A stretch of 6,243 nt of DNA from Spirochaetaceae bacterium (GTDB lineage Bacteria > Spirochaetota > Spirochaetia > Treponematales > Breznakiellaceae): NCBI GenBank assembly GCA_031255655.1, contig JAIRSB010000134.1:1-6243 (forward strand). Direction: 5' to 3'. Position numbers and translations under genes: made by a program. The notes under the pieces are model-generated. The model did no database searches and was not told the origin of the DNA. It saw only the letters and a list, made by a program, of their open reading frames with translations. The first letter of the stretch is position 1; each line of letters starts with the position of its first letter. Shown here piece by piece: positions 1 to 4,703 of this stretch.

Positions 1-58
1 ACTGCTCCCGAGTGCGGAGGGTCTCTATCACGCGCAAAATCTCTGAGGGTATAAGAAG
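1..58 (+). other. 5' leader of the aroF-pheA gene
   Basis: Only 58 bases precede the first gene, so its promoter may lie outside the window. Positions 5-19 can form a small stem (CTCC with GGAG plus one inner G-C pair across a bulged C). No T-run follows it, so it is not an obvious terminator. An in-frame TGA at 44-46 closes the reading frame upstream and fixes the ATG at 59 as the first possible start. No tail of an upstream gene could be identified. Confidence 0.4.
45..49 (+). promoter_or_regulatory. Ribosome binding site of aroF-pheA
   Basis: GAGGG lies 9 nt before the ATG at 59, good Shine-Dalgarno complementarity at normal spacing. With the in-frame stop at 44-46 it supports the ATG start. 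Confidence 0.75.
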
Positions 59-2008
59 ATGATAGTTGTTTTAACAAAGGATATTTCGCCGCATGATGCG
101 GAGATGGTGCGCTCCTACCTGCGCGACCACGGGTTTAACGTGCGCGGTCAGGTTTTTGGGGATGCCGCCTTGCTGGGTGTTGACGGGAAGGGGCAGGCCG
201 ATATTCACGAACTTTCCCTGCTGCCTGGTGTGGAGCGGGTGGCAGCGACGTCCAAGCCTTACGAGTTGGCCTCGCGGGAAACTCACGCCGAAGACAGCAT
301 TGTGTCGGTGGGGCCTGTCAAAATAGGCGGGACGCGGATAACGGTAATTGCCGGACCTTGCGCGGTGGAAAGCCGCGAGCAAATCGAGGAGACGGCGGCA
401 CGGGTGCGCGAATCGGGGGCGGTGATGCTGCGCGGCGGCGCGTACAAGCCCCGCACCAGTCCTTACGCTTTTCAGGGTTTGGGTATGAAGGGGCTGGAGT
501 ATATGAAGGCCGCTGGTGAGGCTTACAATATGCCCATCGTTACGGAGGTTGTTTCCCCTGAGCTTGCGGAGCAGATGAAAGAGCTTACCGATATGTTCCA
601 GATTGGTGCGCGGAATATGCAGAACTTCGAGTTGTTAAAGAAGGCTGGTTCTCTTGGAAAGCCTGTGCTGCTAAAGCGCGGGCCGTCGGCTACTATTGAG
701 GAATGGCTGCTTTCGGCTGAATACTTGCTTGCGGCAGGGACGCGGGATGTTGTGCTTTGCGAGCGGGGGATACGGACTTTTGAAACGTATACGCGCAACA
801 CGCTGGATATATCGGCGATTCCCGTTGTGAAGGCTCTGTCCCACCTGCCGATAATTGTTGACCCCAGCCACGCCGTCGGCATACGGGCTAAGGTTTCCCC
901 TGCGGCTCTTGCGGCTATAGCCGCCGGTGCGGACGGGTTGACGGTGGAGGTTCACCCGAAGCCGGATGCGGCGCTGTCGGACGGGCCGCAGTCGCTCTAC
1001 CCTGAACAGTTTGAACGGCTTATGCGCGACATTGAGGTGCTCTCTCATGTGGTGGGGAAGGAGTTGCTGCGGACGCCGCGCTCGGCGGCGTCCGTGAACG
1101 CGCAGGCGCGTGTAGGCGGCGCGGCGGCGCCGGCGGGCGGTACGCCGGCGCCGCGCAAGATAGCTTTCTCCGGCGCGAGCGGCGCTTTTGCCGAAAGGGC
1201 CGCGATACGCGCTTTCGGCGAGGATGCCGAGCGTCTGCGCACGGAATCTTTCGGCGCGGTGTTCGATGCGGTGCTGGAAGGCAGGGCGGCTTTTGGCGTT
1301 GTGCCGCTGGAGAATTCGCTGGCAGGCTCGGTTTACGAGAACTATGATCTTTTTATGCAATACCCTGATATAGCGATTGCCGGGGAGATAAAGTTCCGCA
1401 TTGTTCACAGTCTTATTGCCTGCGAAAAGGCCTCGATTGATGGCATAAAAATCGTCCGCAGTCATCCGCAGGGTTTTGCCCAATGCAAGGACTTCCTGGA
1501 AAAGCATCCTGATTGGAAGCTTGAGCCGTGGAGCAACACTGCGTCCGCAGTGTTTTCTATAACAGAGGAGACGGATGACGAAAAGCGGATGTCTATCGCC
1601 GCGATAGCTTCAGAGGCTGCCGCGCAGTCGCACGGGCTTACCGCGCTGAAGACCGGCATAGAAACAGACCCGCGCAACTATACCCGCTTTGCCATAATTT
1701 CCCGCAAGGAAGGCTCTGTCGCGCCGGTTCCCGAAAGTATGCGGATGAAGCCGGACAAGGCTTCCCTCATCTTCTCCGTGAAGGACGAGCCGGGTTCTCT
1801 CTACAAGTGCCTGAAAATCCTGAGTGAGGAGGGCATCAATCTTTCAAAGCTCGAATCCCGCCCGCTTCTGGGGCAGCCGTGGAACTACTTGTTCTATGTT
1901 GATGTGAGCATTCCCCAAAACGCGCAGGTGTTTGAAAACGCGCTTGAGCGGCTTAGGGCGGCTACCGGAGTATTCCACTTTCTGGGCCGCTACCGCGCCT
2001 CGCTGTAG
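59..2008 (+). CDS. Fused DAHP synthase (type I-beta) / prephenate dehydratase
   Basis: The 649-residue protein carries two enzymes. Residues about 1-75 match the ferredoxin-like regulatory domain of Thermotoga maritima-type DAHP synthase. Residues about 76-340 are the catalytic barrel, which condenses phosphoenolpyruvate and erythrose 4-phosphate. Visible motifs are IAGPC (98-101 region), LRGGAYKPRTSPY, QIGARN, LLKRG and VDPSH. The expected metal ligands are C101, H271, E297 and D308, one residue off the T. maritima numbering throughout. After an Ala/Gly/Pro-rich linker (about 341-366) comes prephenate dehydratase (prephenate to phenylpyruvate), with GVVPLENS (413-420), SHPQ (468-471) and the catalytic TRF (542-544). 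An ACT domain follows (about 567-645) with ESRP (599-602), which binds phenylalanine in the family. Chorismate mutase is absent. Feedback by aromatic amino acids is inferred. The gene stands alone and runs tail-to-tail into nth. Confidence 0.95.
   Translation: MIVVLTKDISPHDAEMVRSYLRDHGFNVRGQVFGDAALLGVDGKGQADIHELSLLPGVERVAATSKPYELASRETHAEDSIVSVGPVKIGGTRITVIAGPCAVESREQIEETAARVRESGAVMLRGGAYKPRTSPYAFQGLGMKGLEYMKAAGEAYNMPIVTEVVSPELAEQMKELTDMFQIGARNMQNFELLKKAGSLGKPVLLKRGPSATIEEWLLSAEYLLAAGTRDVVLCERGIRTFETYTRNTLDISAIPVVKALSHLPIIVDPSHAVGIRAKVSPAALAAIAAGADGLTVEVHPKPDAALSDGPQSLYPEQFERLMRDIEVLSHVVGKELLRTPRSAASVNAQARVGGAAAPAGGTPAPRKIAFSGASGAFAERAAIRAFGEDAERLRTESFGAVFDAVLEGRAAFGVVPLENSLAGSVYENYDLFMQYPDIAIAGEIKFRIVHSLIACEKASIDGIKIVRSHPQGFAQCKDFLEKHPDWKLEPWSNTASAVFSITEETDDEKRMSIAAIASEAAAQSHGLTALKTGIETDPRNYTRFAIISRKEGSVAPVPESMRMKPDKASLIFSVKDEPGSLYKCLKILSEEGINLSKLESRPLLGQPWNYLFYVDVSIPQNAQVFENALERLRAATGVFHFLGRYRASL
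1070..1094. repeat. 10-bp-arm perfect inverted repeat in the AroF-PheA linker
   Basis: CGGACGCCGC at 1070-1079 is exactly complementary to 1085-1094, with a 5-nt loop. It encodes residues around 338-346, where the DAHP synthase domain ends and the linker begins. As RNA it would be a very stable GC hairpin. No T-run follows, so it is not a classical terminator. Confidence 0.85.
1124..1154. repeat. 12-bp-arm perfect inverted repeat in the AroF-PheA linker
   Basis: GCGGCGCCGGCG at 1124-1135 pairs perfectly with 1143-1154 across a 7-nt loop (GGCGGTA). It encodes the Ala/Gly/Pro-rich stretch just before the dehydratase domain. It lies 29 nt after the 1070-1094 hairpin, so the short interdomain linker is built largely from two hairpins. 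Confidence 0.85.
1190..1219. repeat. Bulged 12-bp inverted repeat at the start of the dehydratase domain
   Basis: GCCGAAAG (1190-1197) pairs with CTTTCGGC (1212-1219). Inside it, CGCG (1201-1204) pairs with CGCG (1208-1211) around an ATA loop, leaving GGC (1198-1200) bulged. It lies in codons for dehydratase residues about 378-387. Confidence 0.6.
1535..1554. repeat. 8-bp hairpin followed by a T-run inside the dehydratase domain
   Basis: AACACTGC (1535-1542) is perfectly complementary to GCAGTGTT (1547-1554) with a 4-nt loop. The sequence continues TTCTAT, so four T residues run from 1553 to 1556. The shape resembles an intrinsic terminator, but it lies in mid-gene (residues about 493-499) and the U-tract is short. 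Confidence 0.6.
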
Positions 2009-2012
2009 GCGG

Positions 2013-2663
2013 CTAAAGTACGCGGCGGCAGTGTCCGGCTATTACGCAGTTCTGGCAGCGGGGGCCTACGGGACGGCAGACTTGCTGCCCGTAAGACACT
2101 AAAATCCCGTTTAGGCGCTTCCAAAACTGCCGCGGCAGTATATCGCGCAGTATGGCTTCTGTTTCGTCAGGGTGTTTCGATTTTAGCCATCCGGCGCGGT
2201 TGCAGATGCGGTGTACGTGGGTGTCTACGCATATTCCATCCATATCAAAGGCTTCTATTAAGACGAGGTTTGCTGTCTTTCTGCCGACACCGGGCAGAGC
2301 CAGCAGCTCGTCCATTCCGGCGGGTACTTTGCCCTCGTACTTTTCGATGAGTATGCGCGCTATTTTCTGTAGATTGGCTACCTTTACACGGTAGAAACCT
2401 GCGGGGAACGCAAGGCTTTCGGCTTCTTCCGAAGAGAGTTCCAGGAAACTATCTGGTGTGGGCGCCCTGTCGAGCAGGGCTTTACTGGAGGCCAGCGTTA
2501 CTTTGTCTTTGGTGCGAAGGCTTAGTATTGTCGAAAGCAAAACCGCCCAGGCGTCCTTGCTGTATCTTTCGGCAACTAGGCTGACGGACGGGGTTTCCTC
2601 CGTTCCGGCGCGCCACGCTTCCAGCTTCGCTATGATGTCTTCCCAGTCAAGCGCGTCTTTCAT
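2013..2663 (-). CDS. nth: Endonuclease III (HhH-GPD DNA glycosylase/AP lyase)
   Basis: This base-excision repair enzyme removes oxidised pyrimidines and cleaves the abasic site. The 216-residue product matches the usual length (about 211 in E. coli). The helix-hairpin-helix LPGVGRKTA carries the catalytic lysine K129, and VDTHVHR carries the catalytic aspartate D147. Cys 196, 203, 206 and 212 have the exact C-x6-C-x2-C-x5-C spacing of the [4Fe-4S] loop. All are shifted nine residues from E. coli numbering. The segment around 46-52 reads ILSLRTKD where E. coli has LSAQATD, so the DNA-intercalating Gln is not conserved. I chose the ATG at 2663, which overlaps the ispF stop as ATGA and implies translational coupling. 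A TTG eight codons upstream (2687) is open but unlikely. It is last in the operon. Confidence 0.95.
   Translation of the reverse strand: MKDALDWEDIIAKLEAWRAGTEETPSVSLVAERYSKDAWAVLLSTILSLRTKDKVTLASSKALLDRAPTPDSFLELSSEEAESLAFPAGFYRVKVANLQKIARILIEKYEGKVPAGMDELLALPGVGRKTANLVLIEAFDMDGICVDTHVHRICNRAGWLKSKHPDETEAILRDILPRQFWKRLNGILVSYGQQVCRPVGPRCQNCVIAGHCRRVL
2126..2139. repeat. 14-bp perfect palindrome in nth
   Basis: ACTGCCGCGGCAGT is its own reverse complement. It lies in codons for LPRQ near residues 176-179, between the catalytic aspartate and the iron-sulfur loop. Confidence 0.7.
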
Positions 2664-3151
2664 TGCTGCTCGCGCTCCAACAGGCAAACGGCCATAGCTT
2701 CCACTGCTCTGCCTTGTCCTATATCGCCCAGTTTCTCGCCGCTCATTCCCTTAACGAAGACGCGCGCCTCTTCAATGTCAAGTGCGTCTGCCAGCGCCTG
2801 CCGTATCGCTGCGCGATACGGCAGGACGGCGGGGCGTTCGCAGCTTACCACGCAATCCACGTTCGCCACGCGCCAAGGGCTAAACCGCAGCTTTTCCACG
2901 CATATTTTCAGTAATTCGATGGAATTAGCGTCCTTCCATTCCGCCTCGCCTGGCGGGAACAATTCGCCTATGTCGCCCAGACCGGCAGCCCCCAGCATAG
3001 CGTCAATTACCGCGTGGCAGAGCACGTCTCCGTCAGAATGTCCGTCCTCGCCGAACTCCGCTTCGAGCCGCACTCCGCCCAGCAGGAAAGGCCTCCCGGG
3101 TGTCAGCCTGTGTATGTCCCGCCCAATTCCTATCCGGTATTTATCTTCCAT
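2660..3151 (-). CDS. ispF: 2-C-methyl-D-erythritol 2,4-cyclodiphosphate synthase
   Basis: This MEP-pathway enzyme converts CDP-methylerythritol 2-phosphate to the cyclic diphosphate, releasing CMP. It is a trimeric cytosolic enzyme in the family. The length, 163 residues, is normal. GRDIHRL supplies metal ligands D12 and H14, and GHSDGDVLCHAVIDAMLG supplies H38 and the third ligand H46. LGDIGELFP (58-66) is the ribose-binding segment. The C-terminal EKLGDIGQG motif (139-147) is recognisable. However, the usual Thr-Thr before it reads Met-Ser-Gly, and the usual ERPK/APK loop reads CERPAV, so the lysine is absent. The ATG has no clear ribosome binding site and follows a 46-nt gap holding a short tandem repeat. 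The stop overlaps the nth start. Confidence 0.93.
   Translation of the reverse strand: MEDKYRIGIGRDIHRLTPGRPFLLGGVRLEAEFGEDGHSDGDVLCHAVIDAMLGAAGLGDIGELFPPGEAEWKDANSIELLKICVEKLRFSPWRVANVDCVVSCERPAVLPYRAAIRQALADALDIEEARVFVKGMSGEKLGDIGQGRAVEAMAVCLLEREQQ
2797..2825. repeat. 13-bp-arm perfect hairpin in ispF
   Basis: CCTGCCGTATCGC (2797-2809) is exactly complementary to GCGATACGGCAGG (2813-2825) with only a 3-nt loop. It encodes the LPYRAAIRQA stretch, about residues 110-119 of IspF. No T-run lies beside it on either strand. A perfect match this long with so short a loop is not expected by chance in a 6-kb window. Confidence 0.9.
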
Positions 3152-3153
3152 AA

Positions 3154-3184
3154 TGTTTTACAAGTGGTTCGCAAGTGTTTGCAA
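3154..3184. repeat. Three imperfect 10-11 bp tandem repeats between ispD and ispF
   Basis: On the operon strand the gap reads TTGCAAACAC, then TTGCGAACCAC, then TTGTAAAACA, in that order: three copies at one helical turn each. They fill most of the 46-nt ispD-ispF gap, where ispF lacks a clear Shine-Dalgarno sequence. They may bind a protein or shape local mRNA, but no function is established. Confidence 0.55.
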
Positions 3185-3197
3185 AAGGTTTCCCGCG

Positions 3198-3932
3198 TTA
3201 CAGCGGCATATCTTCGGGGAAAGTAATCTTCCGGTTGCTCTTGTCGCCGTCTATGACGGCGACAGAGCCGGCGAACTCTCCCCAAACTTCGGCATCGTCC
3301 GTGTATTCAACGGCTTCCGCAAGCTCACGCTCGGCAGCTTTTTCGTGCGCAGCCAGCAGCGCGTTAAACGCGAAGGCCTGCGGCGTCTGCGCCAAAACAA
3401 CTGCCGGGCGTTTCAGGTGGCGTTTTACGAACATACCGTCAATCTCTTTCGGGGTTTCGGAAAGCGGGGTAACAGGCAGAACCGCGTCATACCGCATTAC
3501 CGCATCGATTACGCGGTCAATCAGCGCGGCGGACACCCATGGCCGCGCCCCGTCGTGTATCAGCACATAGTCGGGATTGGAACCGGCAAGCGTAGAGAGC
3601 GCGTGGTGCACCGAGATGCGCCGCGAACTGCCGCCGGGCACAAAGAAGATTTCGGGGCTGCCCCGCAGCAATAGGCTGCGGGGCAGCGCATCGCGCGCCG
3701 CAAACTCGCCGGTATCCGCGTCAAGCGGCACAGTAATCACGATTACCCCGATTCTCGCGCAGCCGGCGAACGCAAGAGCCGCCGCGCCCAGCACCGTCAG
3801 CCGCCCATCCCCCGCTTCGGAAGCTGCCGCGCCGCCCGCTCCCTCTGGAAGAGGCAAGTATTCCTTCTTGCGCCCACCCATCCGCGTGGAAGAACCGGCG
3901 GCTGTAATTACAGCCGCTATTTTCGCGCCCAC
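3198..3932 (-). CDS. ispD: 2-C-methyl-D-erythritol 4-phosphate cytidylyltransferase
   Basis: It joins methylerythritol 4-phosphate and CTP to give CDP-methylerythritol and diphosphate. The 244-residue protein opens with the nucleotide-binding loop AAGSSTRMGG (R17). Next comes KKEYL, whose K23 matches the lysine of the usual PKQ. VPGGSSRRISV (98-108), HDGARPWVS (126-134), QTPQAF (182-187) and TDDAEV (211-216) follow, then NRKITFPED (233-241) with K235. About 13 extra Ala/Gly-rich residues (about 29-43) follow KKEYLPL and make it slightly longer than the usual 230. The GTG start at 3932 lies 3 nt after the carD stop, with AGGT in the end of carD as ribosome binding site, so the two are probably coupled. 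Several strong inverted repeats lie inside the gene. Confidence 0.95.
   Translation of the reverse strand: MGAKIAAVITAAGSSTRMGGRKKEYLPLPEGAGGAAASEAGDGRLTVLGAAALAFAGCARIGVIVITVPLDADTGEFAARDALPRSLLLRGSPEIFFVPGGSSRRISVHHALSTLAGSNPDYVLIHDGARPWVSAALIDRVIDAVMRYDAVLPVTPLSETPKEIDGMFVKRHLKRPAVVLAQTPQAFAFNALLAAHEKAAERELAEAVEYTDDAEVWGEFAGSVAVIDGDKSNRKITFPEDMPL
3242..3264. repeat. 10-bp-arm perfect hairpin near the ispD 3' end
   Basis: TGTCGCCGTC (3242-3251) pairs perfectly with GACGGCGACA (3255-3264) around TAT. Outer CCGG pairs at 3231-3234 and 3268-3271 could lengthen it. It encodes the SVAVIDGDK stretch next to the conserved NRKIT motif. Confidence 0.8.
3657..3687. repeat. 13-bp-arm perfect hairpin in mid-ispD
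   Basis: GCTGCCCCGCAGC (3657-3669) is exactly complementary to GCTGCGGGGCAGC (3675-3687) across a 5-nt loop (AATAG). It encodes LPRSLLLRGS (about residues 83-92), a variable region of the enzyme just before the conserved VPGG motif. No T-run follows on either strand, so it is not an intrinsic terminator. Confidence 0.9.
3898..3917. repeat. 20-bp perfect palindrome at the ispD 5' end
   Basis: The 10-base arm GCGGCTGTAA (3898-3907) is followed directly by its reverse complement, with no spacer. It spans ispD codons 6-12 and begins 15 nt downstream of the GTG start. As mRNA it gives an 8-bp stem closed by an AAUU loop. As DNA it is a loopless two-fold symmetric site. Confidence 0.9.
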
Positions 3933-3935
3933 AGA

Positions 3936-4454
3936 TTACCTGTTTTCGAGACGCTCGTGTATCAAAACCTCAATTTCGTCATTGCTTTTTTTCAGAGCGT
4001 GCGCCAGTTCGTCCTCGAACAGCTTCTTTGCGGATTCGTACAATTTCCGCTCCATAATCGGAAGTTCTTTTACCTTACTCCGGTGGTACAGCGAGCGCAC
4101 AATCGCCGCGATGTCCATGACAGTCCCCTTTTTCAGAAGGTCCATATTCATCTGATAGCGCAGCTTCCAATCCGAAGGATTGGGCTCAAATTGTTCACCC
4201 ACAAATTCCAAGGCTTTCTGCGCCTCTTCCGCCGGTACTATCGCGCGTATACCGAGCGATTCAGCTTTCTCCACCGGCGCCATAATCGTCATATCGGTTA
4301 CTTCAAGATATATGACGAAGTACGGCGATCTCTGCCCGTTGAATTCCCTCTCGATTATGGCGTTTATGACTCCAACACCCTGACTGGGATACACCACTTT
4401 TTGTTTTAGCCTAAAAGGATATTTTTTATCTACCACACCTAAAATATAGCGCAA
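3936..4454 (-). CDS. carD: CarD/CdnL-family transcriptional regulator
   Basis: CarD proteins bind the RNA polymerase beta subunit and upstream promoter DNA and stabilise open complexes, notably at rRNA promoters in mycobacteria. The N-terminal RNAP-interaction (Tudor-like) domain begins with LKQKVVYPSQGVGVI (residues about 16-30) and continues to about 75. The helical DNA-binding part contains W96 in NPSDWKLRYQ. It continues through VMDIAAIVRSLYHRSKVKELPIMERKLYESA (112-142), a typical CarD signature. Length is 172. The start is uncertain: a TTG at 4454 is the first in-frame start after a TAG at 4487-4485, and a GTG at 4436 is possible. Neither has a convincing ribosome binding site, and no in-frame ATG precedes the domain. 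It heads the operon 3 nt before ispD. Confidence 0.93.
   Translation of the reverse strand: MRYILGVVDKKYPFRLKQKVVYPSQGVGVINAIIEREFNGQRSPYFVIYLEVTDMTIMAPVEKAESLGIRAIVPAEEAQKALEFVGEQFEPNPSDWKLRYQMNMDLLKKGTVMDIAAIVRSLYHRSKVKELPIMERKLYESAKKLFEDELAHALKKSNDEIEVLIHERLENR
4286..4318. repeat. 9-bp-arm inverted repeat in carD
   Basis: TCGTCATAT (4286-4294) and ATATGACGA (4310-4318) are exact reverse complements with a 15-nt spacer, inside the N-terminal domain coding region. A shorter 7-bp-arm hairpin with a 3-nt loop (CCAATCC with GGATTGG, 4167-4183) lies further into the same gene. Confidence 0.6.
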
Positions 4455-4660
4455 ACATTTTGTTTTGTTAAGCCCACAGGCGCCCTAAAATCCGCGCGAT
4501 GTTTCGCGGGCGCGTCGCGCGATTTATTCAACCAAATTAATGCGGAATTTCACTAACAAGTACTTTTCATAATCTTTGTTCTGGTATATGATTTATACAA
4601 CTTAACGGCGCGCTTGTATGTATAACGCCCGCTCCGCTGTTCCGCCGTTTTTAGCGGGAT

Positions 4661-4689
4661 TTGTCCGGGAACGCCGGATTAAGTATATT
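4661..4689 (+). promoter_or_regulatory. Sigma-70-type promoter of the membrane-protein gene
   Basis: TTGTCC (4661-4666, four of six matches to TTGACA) and TATATT (4684-4689, five of six to TATAAT) are separated by exactly 17 bp. Transcription should begin near 4696, giving a leader of about 50 nt before the TTG start at 4745. The surrounding AT-rich sequence fits a promoter. Confidence 0.6.
4664..4678. promoter_or_regulatory. Possible operator dyad in the promoter spacer
   Basis: TCCGG (4664-4668) and CCGGA (4674-4678) are inverted around GAACG. The site overlaps the -35 box and the spacer, where a bound protein would block or reshape polymerase binding. The arms are only 5 bp, so chance is possible. 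Confidence 0.35.
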
Positions 4690-4703
4690 ATTTAAATGTT
4701 TTG

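Noticed and set aside
18..50. T-box-like leader (AGGGT...CGCG) before aroF-pheA
   Set aside because: The spacing does not match the 14-nt T-box core, there is no paired terminator, and the region before it is outside the window.
671..1507. A 278-codon open frame antisense to aroF-pheA
   Set aside because: It mirrors a strongly supported enzyme. Its product is Arg/His-rich with no recognisable domain, typical of the antisense shadow of a GC-rich gene.
1996..2011. Possible bidirectional terminator CGCCT/AGGCG at the gene junction
   Set aside because: The stem is only 5 bp and no T-run follows on either strand.
2663..2687. Upstream TTG start for nth
   Set aside because: The ATG at 2663 gives the normal protein length, overlaps the ispF stop as ATGA, and sets all catalytic residues at a constant offset from E. 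coli Nth.
2775..3674. A 299-codon rightward open frame across ispF and ispD
   Set aside because: It crosses two well-supported genes and their gap on the other strand, and its Ser/Arg/Pro-rich product has no domain.
1070..4318. Mobile palindromic repeat family (REP or Rickettsia-type element) as source of the hairpins
   Set aside because: The arms do not share sequence with one another, so a single dispersed family is not supported within this window.
4618..4695. A 25-codon frame upstream of the membrane protein
   Set aside because: It has no ribosome binding site and mostly lies before the predicted transcription start.
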